A DNA stretch of 64,000 nt from contig NZ_FOWQ01000001.1 of the NCBI RefSeq assembly GCF_900115505.1, forward strand, positions 186,001 through 250,000. Reading direction: 5' to 3'. This stretch comes from Geodermatophilus dictyosporus. GTDB lineage: Bacteria > Actinomycetota > Actinomycetes > Mycobacteriales > Geodermatophilaceae. Under the pieces are notes generated by a model. It saw nothing but the letters and a program-made list of their open reading frames with translations. It made no database searches and was not told the origin of the DNA. The translations under genes were made by a program, and so were the position numbers. Below, piece after piece: positions 16,527-25,336 of the stretch (position 1 is the first letter of the stretch; each line of letters opens with the position of its first letter).

Positions 16527-19285
16527 CGCCCGCCGTCGACCGGGTCCATCCGCAGCGGGTCGTAGCCGACCATCCGCGCGCTGGACCGCACCGCACCGAG
16601 CAGGACGGCGCCGTCGCGGGCCCGCCCGCCGGCCACGGCCGCGCCGACGGCGGTGAGCAGCCCGGCCAGCGTGCCGGTGGCGTCGCCCTCCTGGTGGGTC
16701 AGGTCGACCATCCGCCACAGGTGGGCCAGCGCCTCGGGGGCCCGGCCCAGCTCGATGAGCACCTTGGCGCGGATCCACAGTGCCGACGAGTGCGCCCACG
16801 AGTGGCCCAGGCCGAGCGCGAGCCGCTCGGCGCGGTCGAGGTGCTCCAGCGCGCCCTCGGCGTCGCCGGCCACCCGCGCGAACTGGCCCAGCGTCATGGC
16901 GATCTCGGCCTGCACCCACGCGATGCCCGACGCCTGGGCGAGCTCCAGGCCGCGGGCGATGTCGCGGGCGGTCTCCCCGTCGGGGTCGGCCTGACCGAGC
17001 AGCGCCCGCACGAACCCGCGCAGCACCAAGGCCAGCGCCAGGACGCCGTCGGAGTCGCCCGCGTCGGCCGACACGATCTCGTTGGTCCGCGCCCAGATCG
17101 AGGGGGCGTCGCCGGAGAGGTAGGCCAGCAGCGCGTCGCCGAGCAGCGCGCCGCTGCGCACCCGCGGCGGCGCGTCGGGGGTGGCCTCCAGCGCGCTGAA
17201 CAGCCAGCGGCGGCCCTCCTGCACGTGCCCGCGGCGGTACCACCACCACGACAGCGCCGAGGCGATCCGCAGCGCCGGCTCGCCCTGTCCGGTGGCCAGC
17301 GCGTGCGCCAGGGCGGCCCGGACCGCCGGCTGCGCCGCGTCGAGCCGGCGGGCGCTGGCGGTCCACTCGGCGCGGCGCAGCGTGGGCTCGAGCCGCTCCA
17401 CCAGGGCGACGACGTGGCCGACCAGCCGGTCGCGCAGCCGCCGGGCGAGCGCGTCGTCCAGGCCCTGCTCGGCGTACTGCCGCAGGGTCTCGAGCATCCG
17501 GTAGCGGCCGGCGCCGTGGTCGAGCTCGACCAGCGACTTGGCCACCAGCTCCCGCAGCAGCGCCACCGCGGCACCGCCGACCTCGGGCCCGGCGACCGCC
17601 TCCACCGCGTCGGGGCCGAAGCTGCCCGGCAGCACCGACACGGCGCGGAACACGGCCAGCTCGGCCGGGGTGAGCAGGTCGACGCTCCACTGCACGGTCG
17701 CGGCCAGCGTCCGCTGGTGCGGGACGGCGGTGCGCCAGCCCCCCGACAGCAGCGCGAAGCGGTCGTCGACCCGCTCGGCCACCTCGGCCAGCGGCAGCGT
17801 GGTCAGGCAGGCGGCGGCCAGCTCGACGGCCAGCGGCAGCCCGTCGAGGGCGGCCACCAGGTCGCGCACCCGCCGCAGGTCGGGCTCCGACGGGTCGGCC
17901 AGGTGCGGGGCGACCAGCCGGGCGCGGTCGAGGAACAGCTGCTCGGCGTCGCTGCCCGGGGCGCCGGCCGGCATCGGCCCGCAGGGCAGCACCGCCTCGC
18001 CGGGCAGCCCGAGCGGCTCCCGGGAGGTGGCCAGCACCTGCAGGTCGGGGCAGCGGGGCAGCAGCTCGGCGCACAGCGCGGCGGCGGCCGCGACGACGTG
18101 CTCGCAGTTGTCCAGCACCAGCAGCAGCGGCCGGTCCTGCAGCGCGGTGGCGACGGCGCCGACCGGGTCGCCCGCCGTCAGGCTCACGCCCAGGACGGTG
18201 GCCACCTGCGCGGCCACCAGGTCGGGGTCCTCGACACCGGCCAGCTCGGCGAGCACCGCCGGCGGCGACCCCGCGGGGCGGCGGCGGGCGGCCTCCAGCG
18301 CCAGCCGGGTCTTGCCGCTGCCGCCCGGGCCGACCAGGGTCACCAGCCGCCGGCCGCCCAGCGCCGCGGCGACGGCGGCCAGCTCGCGGGCGCGCCCGAC
18401 GAAGGCGGTCAGCGGCACCGGCAGCGGCCGCAGCGGGCGGGGCGCCGCCGGCTCGGCCGGCACCGGCACCGGTGCCGGGGTGGGCGCCGCGGCGGGTGCG
18501 GCAGCGGCCGGGCGCGGCGCGGCCAGCGCCGGGTCCTGCCGCAGGATCCGCTCGTGGAGCTCCTGCAGCGGCCGGCCGGGGTCGACGCCGAGCCCGTCGG
18601 CGAGCAGCCGGCGGCCCTCCTCGTACACCTCCAGGGCCTCGGCCTGCCGGCCGCACCGGTACAGCGCCAGCACCAGCGACGCCCGCAGCCCCTCGCGCAG
18701 CGGCTCGGCGCGCAGCAGCTCGCGGACGTCGTCGACGATCTCGGCGTGCCGGCCCAGCCGCAGGTCCAGCTCCGCGGCGAGCTCCCGGGCGGCCAGCCGC
18801 AGCTGCTCGAGCCGCTCGGACTCCTCCCCGGCGAAGGTGGCCGACACGTCGGCGTAGGCCGGGCCGCGCCACAGCGCCAGCCCCTCGGTGACCGCGGCGC
18901 GCGCCCGCGCGGCGTCGTCCCGGGCGGCCAGGTCGCGGGCGGCGCGCAGCAGCTGGACGAAGCGGATGGCGTCGACGTCCTCCGGCGCCACGTCCAGCCG
19001 GTACCCGGGCTCGCGAGTGACCAGCAGCGTCCACCGGCCGTTCGGGGCGTCGGGCTCGAGCTCGCGGCGCAGCCGCGACACGATCGACTGCAGCGTCGCC
19101 GAGACGGCGGTGGGCGGCTGGCCGCTCCAGACCCGGTCGACGAGCAGGTCCACCGGGACGGTGCGCCCGGCGTCGACGAGCAGCGCCGCCAACACAGCGC
19201 GGTGGCGCGGTGACCGGGTCGGCAGCAGCGCGCCGTCGCGCCAGACCTCGACGGGCCCGAGCACGCGGAACGAGGTCACGGACAT
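16358..19285 (-). CDS. SARP/AfsR-type transcriptional regulator with BTAD and ATPase domains
   Basis: Large regulator of 975 aa. Residues 1-95 form an OmpR-like winged helix (FRVLGPVEVW, SRLRRELEPD). Residues 100-245 are a bacterial transcriptional activation domain. From about 290 comes an NB-ARC-like ATPase with Walker A LVGPGGSGKTRLA and a Walker B-like LLLVLDNCEH. The remainder is helical and TPR-like (ALAHLWRMVDLTHQEG). Relatives switch secondary metabolism or stress genes. ATG 19285 was chosen. It is divergent from an FAD-linked oxidase, its likeliest target, with a palindrome between them. Confidence 0.9.
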   Translation of the reverse strand: MSVTSFRVLGPVEVWRDGALLPTRSPRHRAVLAALLVDAGRTVPVDLLVDRVWSGQPPTAVSATLQSIVSRLRRELEPDAPNGRWTLLVTREPGYRLDVAPEDVDAIRFVQLLRAARDLAARDDAARARAAVTEGLALWRGPAYADVSATFAGEESERLEQLRLAARELAAELDLRLGRHAEIVDDVRELLRAEPLREGLRASLVLALYRCGRQAEALEVYEEGRRLLADGLGVDPGRPLQELHERILRQDPALAAPRPAAAAPAAAPTPAPVPVPAEPAAPRPLRPLPVPLTAFVGRARELAAVAAALGGRRLVTLVGPGGSGKTRLALEAARRRPAGSPPAVLAELAGVEDPDLVAAQVATVLGVSLTAGDPVGAVATALQDRPLLLVLDNCEHVVAAAAALCAELLPRCPDLQVLATSREPLGLPGEAVLPCGPMPAGAPGSDAEQLFLDRARLVAPHLADPSEPDLRRVRDLVAALDGLPLAVELAAACLTTLPLAEVAERVDDRFALLSGGWRTAVPHQRTLAATVQWSVDLLTPAELAVFRAVSVLPGSFGPDAVEAVAGPEVGGAAVALLRELVAKSLVELDHGAGRYRMLETLRQYAEQGLDDALARRLRDRLVGHVVALVERLEPTLRRAEWTASARRLDAAQPAVRAALAHALATGQGEPALRIASALSWWWYRRGHVQEGRRWLFSALEATPDAPPRVRSGALLGDALLAYLSGDAPSIWARTNEIVSADAGDSDGVLALALVLRGFVRALLGQADPDGETARDIARGLELAQASGIAWVQAEIAMTLGQFARVAGDAEGALEHLDRAERLALGLGHSWAHSSALWIRAKVLIELGRAPEALAHLWRMVDLTHQEGDATGTLAGLLTAVGAAVAGGRARDGAVLLGAVRSSARMVGYDPLRMDPVDGGRYVAALEAALDPHDLAAAVARGSGLELGGAVALVGRLAGEAPGTPEAPGALAGSAR

Positions 19286-19342
19286 CGGTCTGCAGGCTAG
19301 GGCCTCACCTGCGGTGTCGGCACCGGTTTCGTTCCCCAAGCC

Positions 19343-19357
19343 CGTGACAAGGTCACG
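19343..19357. promoter_or_regulatory. Palindrome in the SARP / oxidase intergenic region
   Basis: CGTGAC-AAG-GTCACG, a perfect 6-bp inverted repeat in the 127-bp divergent region. It is 58 bases upstream of the SARP start and 56 before the oxidase start, so it could be an operator for either gene. Confidence 0.4.
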
Positions 19358-19412
19358 GCAAGTCGGGCGCGCACGATCGGGTCACCGTCGCCACCCCGTC
19401 CGGAGACCCGCC

Positions 19413-20699
19413 ATGCCGCTCGCACCGCCGCCCGTGTTGCCCGCCGACCTCGCCACCGCGCTGCGCGGGCGGTTGTCCCCGGGGGCGCGCCTGGCCGGCG
19501 GGGTGGTGTCGGCGGCCGCGCCCGGCGACGTCGTCGCCGCGCTGCGGCTGGCCGGCCGGCACGGCGTCCCCGTGGGGGGCGCGGCGGGACGCGGACTGGT
19601 GGTCGACGTCGACGCGCTCGACGAGGTGACCGTGTCGCAGGCGGGGTGGGCGCGGGTCGGCGGCGGGGTGCGGTGGCGGCGGCTGGCCGAGGCCGCCGCG
19701 CGGTGCGGAGTTGCCCCGGTCACCGGCCCGACGCCGGCCGAGCGGGTCGCCGACGCGGTGACCGGCGGGGGAGTGGGGCCGCTCGCGCGCACCTACGGGC
19801 CGGTGCCGGACCGGGTGCGGGCCGTCGAGCTGGTCACCGGTGACGGCGTGCTGCGCCGTGTGACCGCCGAGGACGCGCCGGAGCTGTTCTGGGGGGTCCG
19901 CGGCGGCGGGCCCGGTCTCGGCGTGGTGACCGCCGTCGAGCTGGACCTGCTGGCCGCCCCCACCGTGCACGCCGGCTGGCTGCACTGGGCCGGCGCCGAC
20001 GCCGCCGCGGTCCTGGCCCGCTGGCGGACCTGGTCGGCCGCGCTGCCGCCGCAGGCCGGGACGACGCTGCTCCTGGTGCGGCCCCCGTCCGGGCGGGACA
20101 CCGTCGCGGTGCGGTTCGCCTGGACCGGTGATCCCGCCGACGGCGCCGCGGTCCTCGACGGGCTGCGCGGCGCGGTGCCGCCCCGGCGCGACGACGTCGT
20201 CGTCCGGCGTCCCGGCGACCTCGGCACCGCGCCCGTGCCCGCGGACGGCGTCGAGTCCTCGCTGCTGCTCGACCGGCTGCCGGTGGCCGGCGCCGACGCG
20301 CTGCTGGCCGCGGCCCGGCGGTGCGCGCCGCGGGCGGTGGAGCTGCGGCTGCTCGGCGGCGCGGTCGGCTGGGTGCCCGAGCGCGGCAGCGCGCTGTGCC
20401 ACCGCGAGGCGCGGCTGGCGGTGCGGGTGGTCGGCGGCGCCGGTGCCGAGCAGCGGGCGGCGACCTGGGCCTGCGTGGAGGAGCTGGCCGACGTCCTCGG
20501 CCCCGACACCGGCGGGCGGGAGGCGGCGCACGGCGTCGGCCCGTCCCCCGACGTGCTGGCGCGGACGCCGACGCCCGCCGTCCGCGAGCGGCTGGCCGCG
20601 CTGGCCGCCGCCACGGACCCGCACCGCGTCCTCGAGGGCGCCAGCCGCCGCGGTCCGGCCGACCGGTCAGGCGGCCCCGGCGTGCGCGGCACTGGGTGA
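19413..20699 (+). CDS. FAD-binding (PCMH-type) oxidoreductase
   Basis: Predicted FAD-linked oxidase of 428 aa of the berberine-bridge/6-hydroxynicotine oxidase class. The FAD-binding PP-loop region includes VPVGGAAGRGLVVDVDALDEV, read with a break at the loop, then ARVGGGVRWRRLAEAA and the pyrophosphate segment TGGGVGPLARTYG. ELFWGVRGGGPGLGVVTAVE is highly typical. The usual final BBE motif with Asn-Pro-x-Asn-Phe is absent; it ends ATDPHRVLEGASRRG plus a short tail. It overlaps the convergent flavohemoglobin gene by 33 bases. Confidence 0.88.
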   Translation: MPLAPPPVLPADLATALRGRLSPGARLAGGVVSAAAPGDVVAALRLAGRHGVPVGGAAGRGLVVDVDALDEVTVSQAGWARVGGGVRWRRLAEAAARCGVAPVTGPTPAERVADAVTGGGVGPLARTYGPVPDRVRAVELVTGDGVLRRVTAEDAPELFWGVRGGGPGLGVVTAVELDLLAAPTVHAGWLHWAGADAAAVLARWRTWSAALPPQAGTTLLLVRPPSGRDTVAVRFAWTGDPADGAAVLDGLRGAVPPRRDDVVVRRPGDLGTAPVPADGVESSLLLDRLPVAGADALLAAARRCAPRAVELRLLGGAVGWVPERGSALCHREARLAVRVVGGAGAEQRAATWACVEELADVLGPDTGGREAAHGVGPSPDVLARTPTPAVRERLAALAAATDPHRVLEGASRRGPADRSGGPGVRGTG

Positions 20700-21914
20700 G
20701 GGCTCGGTCTGCGAGTCGGCCTGCCACAGGTCCGGGCCGAACACCTCGTACTGGACGTCGCGGGCGGGCACGCCCCGGTCGAGCAGGGCGCTGCGCACGG
20801 CCCGCATGAACGGCAACGGGCCGCAGAGGACGTAGGCGGCCCCCTCGGGCAGGTCGACGGCGTCGAGGTCCATGACCCCGGCGTGCACGGAGTCGACCGG
20901 GAGGGTGCTGTGCGCCCCCCGCTCGTACCAGGTGTGCACGGTGGCGCCGGGCAGCCGGCGCACGTCCGACAGCACCTGCTCCCGCAGGGCGAAGGACTCC
21001 TCGTCGAGGTCGGCGTGCAACAGCGTGACGGGCAGGTGCGAGCCGGCCACCGTCAGGTGCGAGAGCATCCCCGCCATCGGCGTGATGCCGATGCCCGCGC
21101 TGGCGAAGACCACCGGCCGGCCGGAGTCGTCGAGGACGACGTCGCCGAAGGGCAGCGACATCCTCAGCCGGTCACCGACCCCGACCCGGTCGCACAGGTG
21201 GTTGGAGACCTCGCCGTCCGGCCTGCCCCCACCGCGGACCCGCTTGACCGAGAACTGGCGGTGCTCGCCGTCGTCGGCCCGGGTGAGGCTGTACTGCCGC
21301 GGCTGGTGCACCCCGTCGGGCATCGGGACCTGCACCGTCACGTACTGGCCGGGCAGGGAGGTCTTGACCAGCCGGTCGTCGACCCGCCGGACCCGGAAGG
21401 TGACGACGTCGCGGGTCTCGTCGATCCTCTCGGCGACCTCCCACTCGCGCCACACGGTCTCCGGGCGCACCCCGCCGGCGCTGTAGAGGCCGCGCTCCTG
21501 GTTGATCAGCGCGTAGGCCATCAGCCAGTAGACCTCGTCCCAGGCGGCGGCGACCTCGGGGGTGACCGCGTCGCCCAGGACGTCGACGATGGCCCAGAAC
21601 AGGTGCTCGTGGACGACGTCGTACTGCGCCGGTGTGATGCCCAGCGAGGCGTGCTTGTGCGCGATCCGCGACAGCAGGCGCTCGGGGACCTGCTCCGGGG
21701 TCTGCACCAGCGCGCCGGCGAAGACGGCGACCGAGCCGGCGAGCGCCACCTGCTGGGTGCCCTCCGCCTGGTTCCCGCGGTTGAAGACCCCGTCGAACAG
21801 CTCAGGGTGGGCGCTGAACAGGTGCGCGTAGAAGCGCTTCGCGATCTCGCCGATGTGGTCGGCGACCACCGGCAGCGTCGCCTCGACGACGGGTCGGGAG
21901 CGGTCGGAGAGCAT
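20667..21914 (-). CDS. hmp: Flavohemoglobin, nitric oxide dioxygenase
   Basis: Converts NO plus O2 to nitrate using NAD(P)H and protects against nitrosative stress. Of 415 aa, the globin domain spans 1-140 with the proximal heme histidine in AHKHASLGI. An FAD domain has the RQYSLT motif, and the NAD domain has FASAGIGITPMAGML and YVLCGPLPFM. The length is standard. ATG 21914 has GAGGA close upstream (spacing about 2-5). It is divergent from a second, more distant flavohemoglobin, an unusual duplication. Confidence 0.95.
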   Translation of the reverse strand: MLSDRSRPVVEATLPVVADHIGEIAKRFYAHLFSAHPELFDGVFNRGNQAEGTQQVALAGSVAVFAGALVQTPEQVPERLLSRIAHKHASLGITPAQYDVVHEHLFWAIVDVLGDAVTPEVAAAWDEVYWLMAYALINQERGLYSAGGVRPETVWREWEVAERIDETRDVVTFRVRRVDDRLVKTSLPGQYVTVQVPMPDGVHQPRQYSLTRADDGEHRQFSVKRVRGGGRPDGEVSNHLCDRVGVGDRLRMSLPFGDVVLDDSGRPVVFASAGIGITPMAGMLSHLTVAGSHLPVTLLHADLDEESFALREQVLSDVRRLPGATVHTWYERGAHSTLPVDSVHAGVMDLDAVDLPEGAAYVLCGPLPFMRAVRSALLDRGVPARDVQYEVFGPDLWQADSQTEPSPSAAHAGAA

Positions 21915-22277
21915 GGTCCTCCTCGGGACGTGCGACGGACGCGGTACGGCGCTGTCCAGCGGTGGAGCGCCCCGTGACCGTGCCCGCCCGTCCCGGCCTG
22001 CCAGGGGGAGGGGCGACCGCGGACCGGCGCTCCTCGCGCCCGACCCTGCCAGGAGCGACTGCCAAAAGGAACTGCGGAGGTACCGGTACAGGTCTAGCCG
22101 TCGGCGGGGACGCGTGGTTAGAGTGCGCCCGGACTCCTCGTCGTCCGCGTGAACCCGCAGTCCAGCGGGCCGGAGGGGTCCTCACGGGGCGGTGACCGCG
22201 GCAGGACGAGGCAGCGGCGTCCCGACGGTCCGGCCGGCCGGCCGGACCGCACGACGCCGGTTCACGGGGGGCGTTTC
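21915..22277. other. 363-bp divergent region between the two flavohemoglobin genes
   Basis: No ORF in this gap looks real. A 10-bp perfect palindrome GTACCGGTAC lies at 22080-22089 next to the locally most AT-rich stretch (CCAAAAGGAACTG at 22062-22074). A weak -10-like TTAGAG is at 22118 for the plus-strand gene, without a clear -35. The region probably holds both promoters and any NO-responsive operator. Confidence 0.4.
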
Positions 22278-23417
22278 GTGGACATTCCCGCGATGCGGGC
22301 GAACTTCGCCAAGGCCGCGGCCGCCGGGGACGAGGCGCCGCTGTGGTTCTACGCGCACCTGTTCCTCGCCCACCCCGAGACCCGGCAGATGTTCCCGGTC
22401 TCGATGGCACACCAGCGCGACCGGCTGTTCGCCGCGCTCGGCGAGGTGGTCGCCCGGGTCGACGACCTGGACTCCCTCGTGCCGATCCTGCAGCAGCTGG
22501 GGCGCGACCACCGCAAGTTCGGGACGGTGACCGAGCACTACCCCGCGGTGGGGGCGAGCCTGCTGGCCACGCTCGAGCACTTCGACGACGACTGGGACGA
22601 CGCGCTGGCCGCGGACTGGACGGCGGCCTACGAGCTGGTCGCCTCGGTGATGGTCGAGGCTGCCGAGGAGATGGCCGACCAGCCGCCCTGGTGGGAGGCC
22701 GAGGTCGTCGCGCACGAGCGGCGCACCGTCGACACCGCCGTCCTGCGCCTGCGGCCGGTGGTCCCGCTGCCCTACCGCCCCGGGGAGTCGATCTCGCTGG
22801 AGACGGAGCGGCGGCCGCGGCTGTGGCGCTACTACTCACCGGCCAACGCCCACCGGCCCGACGGCGAGCTCGAGATCCACGCACGGGCGCGGGCCGGCGG
22901 GCCGGTCAGCACCGCCCTGGTGCGGCAGGTCGACGTCGGGGACGTGCTCCGCCTGGGCCCCCCGGTGGACCACCTGCGCTTCGACCCCGAGTCCGACCGC
23001 GACCTGCTGCTGGTGGCGGGCGGCACGGGGCTGGCACCGCTCAAGGCGATCATCGACCACGTCGCCCGCACCGGCCCGCCCCGGCGGGTGGACCTCTTCG
23101 TCGGCGTCCGCCTCGAGGACGACCTCTACGACCGGGCGGACCTGGAGCGGCTCGAGCGCGAGCACCCCTGGCTCACCGTCACCGTGGCCGTCTCCGAGGA
23201 CGAGCACTCACGGCTGGCGCACGGTGACGTCGGCGAGGTGGTGGTGCGCTCCGGGCCGTGGGCGAGCCGGGAGGCCTACGTCGCCGGACCTCCGGCGATG
23301 GTCGAGGACACCGTCGAACGGCTGCTGCAGCACGGACTGCCCCGGGACCGCATCCGCACCGAGGTCTTCGCCCCCAGCCGCCCGGGGCCGGACGTTGACG
23401 GAAAGGTGACCACATGA
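22278..23417 (+). CDS. Second flavohemoglobin-like globin/FAD/NAD reductase
   Basis: Three-domain protein of 379 aa: a globin (residues 1-140, proximal His in LGRDHRKFGTV), a ferredoxin-reductase-like FAD domain with LWRYYSPANA, and an NAD domain with LLVAGGTGLAPLKAII. It lacks close resemblance to the adjacent Hmp beyond the fold. Actinobacteria often carry such a second type, whose substrate is unsettled (NO detoxification, lactate oxidation or redox sensing). GTG 22278 with a G-run at 7 bases gives the N-terminus DIPAMRANFAKA. It overlaps the DivIVA-domain gene by 4 bases. Confidence 0.88.
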   Translation: MDIPAMRANFAKAAAAGDEAPLWFYAHLFLAHPETRQMFPVSMAHQRDRLFAALGEVVARVDDLDSLVPILQQLGRDHRKFGTVTEHYPAVGASLLATLEHFDDDWDDALAADWTAAYELVASVMVEAAEEMADQPPWWEAEVVAHERRTVDTAVLRLRPVVPLPYRPGESISLETERRPRLWRYYSPANAHRPDGELEIHARARAGGPVSTALVRQVDVGDVLRLGPPVDHLRFDPESDRDLLLVAGGTGLAPLKAIIDHVARTGPPRRVDLFVGVRLEDDLYDRADLERLEREHPWLTVTVAVSEDEHSRLAHGDVGEVVVRSGPWASREAYVAGPPAMVEDTVERLLQHGLPRDRIRTEVFAPSRPGPDVDGKVTT

Positions 23418-24253
23418 CCACCACCACCGAGTCCGCCGCGTGGACCGGCGGACGGCGACTGACCCCCGCCGATGTCCGCGACGTGCGGTTCGGCCGGGCC
23501 ACCGTCTTCCACCCCGGGTACGACGACACCCAGGTGGACCGCTTCCTCGACCGCGTGGGCGAGGAGCTGGCCAAGCTGCACGCGGAGAAGGCCGAGCTGC
23601 GGGACCGGGTGCACGACCTGGAGGCCCGGATCGACGGCGAGCAGCGGCGCGAGGCGCCCTCGACCCAGGCCGTGGGGATCCTCGCGGCGGCTCAGCAGAC
23701 CGCCGACCAGTACGTGGCCGAGGCCGAGGCCTTCAGCCGCGTGGTGACCACCGAGGCCCGCGAGCACTACGAGGACCAGGTGCGGCAGGCGCGCGAGAAG
23801 GTCGGCGCGATGATCCAGGCGGCGCAGGAGGCCGCCGCCGTGATCTCCGCCCAGGCCGCCTCGTCGGGCACGGCCGGGGACGACGACTCCCGCACGGCCG
23901 CGGAGCTGCAGGAGCAGGTGGTCTACCTCCAGGCATTCAGCCAGGCCTGCCGCATCCAGCTGCGCGCCTACCTCGAGGCCCTGCTCGACGACGTCGAGCG
24001 CGAGTGGGGCGCCGCGCACCCGGACGGCGTGCCGGCCGTGTCGGCCCGTCCCCGGGTGCAGCGCCCGCCGGCTGCCGCAGCACTGTCGGGTGCGCCGGCT
24101 CCCGCCGTGCGGGCCCCCGCCGTGCCGGCCCCTGCCGTGCCGGTCGGCGCGGTCGAGCCGTCGACCGTGGAGGCGGCAGCGGTGCTGCTCAGCGAGGACG
24201 CGCTGCGCCAGGACCGTCAGGACGACGAGGCCGGAGCGCGCCCGCGGCAGTGA
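23414..24253 (+). CDS. DivIVA-domain protein coupled to the globin gene
   Basis: Coiled-coil protein of 279 aa. The N-terminal DivIVA motif (LTPADVRDVRFGRA, YDDTQVDRFLDRVGEEL) is followed by heptad coiled coil over about 45-190, including QQTADQYVAEAEAFSR. The tail is Ala/Pro-rich and likely disordered. DivIVA proteins bind curved membrane at poles and septa and recruit wall enzymes. It is shorter and more degenerate than Wag31, so it is likely a paralogue. ATGA overlap with the flavohemoglobin couples their synthesis. Confidence 0.85.
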   Translation: MTTTTESAAWTGGRRLTPADVRDVRFGRATVFHPGYDDTQVDRFLDRVGEELAKLHAEKAELRDRVHDLEARIDGEQRREAPSTQAVGILAAAQQTADQYVAEAEAFSRVVTTEAREHYEDQVRQAREKVGAMIQAAQEAAAVISAQAASSGTAGDDDSRTAAELQEQVVYLQAFSQACRIQLRAYLEALLDDVEREWGAAHPDGVPAVSARPRVQRPPAAAALSGAPAPAVRAPAVPAPAVPVGAVEPSTVEAAAVLLSEDALRQDRQDDEAGARPRQ

Positions 24254-24276
24254 GCGCGGGGCTCGCCCGGACCTCG

Positions 24277-24310
24277 GGGAGCGCCGGGGCCCTGGGGTCC
24301 GGGCGCTCCC
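24277..24310. terminator. Bidirectional hairpin between convergent genes
   Basis: GGGAGCGCC (24277-24285) pairs exactly with GGCGCTCCC (24302-24310) across a GC-rich loop. It lies between the DivIVA-domain gene (stop 24253) and the BASS transporter (stop 24350), and can serve both. Confidence 0.6.
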
Positions 24311-24349
24311 GGCTCCTCCCGCGCGACCCGGTGCGCCCGGGAGGGCACC

Positions 24350-25234
24350 TCAGGACGCGACCGACGTCCCGTACCGCGACCGGGACGAGCGGGTGATCGC
24401 GTAGCCGACCAGGGCCGCGACCGGGAACATCACCACGCCGTAGACCGCGGCCGGCACGGCGAGCTGCACGCTGCCCAGCACGGTGATCGCGATGGCGATG
24501 GCCAGCGTGCTGTTGTGCACGCCGATCTCGAAGGCGCAGGCGATGGCCTGCCGGTGCCCGACGCCGAGCAGCCGCGGCACGCCGAACCCGAGCAGCAGGC
24601 TGGTCAGGCAGAACACCAGGACGACGACGCCGACCTGCTGCAGGTAGCCGACCACGTTCTCGCGCTCGGCCACGATCGTGCCCGCGATGACCAGCGCCAG
24701 GACGACCGCCGAGGCGATCCGCACGGGCCGGTCCATCCGGTCGGCGAAGGCCGGCCGCGCGCGCCGGACGAGCATGCCGACGGCCACCGGCACCAGCACG
24801 ATCGCGAAGACCTGCACCGACTTGCCGAACTGCAGGCCGACGGCGCCGGCGCCGGGCGGGTCGAAGACGGCGACGGCGAGGTTGGTGACCAGCGGCAGGG
24901 TGACCACGGCCAGCAGCGAGTTGACCGCCGTCAGCGAGACGTTGAGGGCGACGTCGCCGCGGAAGAGGTGGCTGAACAGGTTGGCCGTCGTCCCGCCGGG
25001 GGAGGCCGCCAGCAGCACCATCCCGACCGCCAGCAGCGGGTCGAGGCCGGCGGCGAGGACGAGGCCCAGGCAGATCACCGGCAGCACGACGACCTGCAGC
25101 ACCAGCGCGACCACCGCCGCCCGGGGGCGGCGGGTGACCCGCACGAAGTCGTCGACGGTGAGCGACAGGCCCAGGCCGAGCATCACGACGGCCAGGGCGA
25201 GGGGCAGCGCGACGGTGGCGAGCGCCGAGTCCAT
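24350..25234 (-). CDS. Bile acid:sodium symporter (BASS) family transporter
   Basis: Membrane protein of 294 aa with about 9-10 helices. Family hallmarks include the GLGLSLT of helix 1-2, LLAASPGGTTANLFSHLFRGD, and the late FEIGVHNSTLAIAIA. BASS proteins import organic anions such as pantoate, pyruvate or bile-acid-like compounds with sodium; the substrate here is unknown. ATG 25234 was selected. It is 102 bases from the divergent serine hydrolase. Confidence 0.88.
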   Translation of the reverse strand: MDSALATVALPLALAVVMLGLGLSLTVDDFVRVTRRPRAAVVALVLQVVVLPVICLGLVLAAGLDPLLAVGMVLLAASPGGTTANLFSHLFRGDVALNVSLTAVNSLLAVVTLPLVTNLAVAVFDPPGAGAVGLQFGKSVQVFAIVLVPVAVGMLVRRARPAFADRMDRPVRIASAVVLALVIAGTIVAERENVVGYLQQVGVVVLVFCLTSLLLGFGVPRLLGVGHRQAIACAFEIGVHNSTLAIAIAITVLGSVQLAVPAAVYGVVMFPVAALVGYAITRSSRSRYGTSVAS

Positions 25235-25336
25235 GGACGACCTCCGGGGACGCCGCGGCGCCGTCGCCGCGGCTCTCGGCGCGATCCTGGCCGAGCCGTG
25301 CCCCCGCGGGCCAGTCCCCGACGGGAGGATGCGCCC

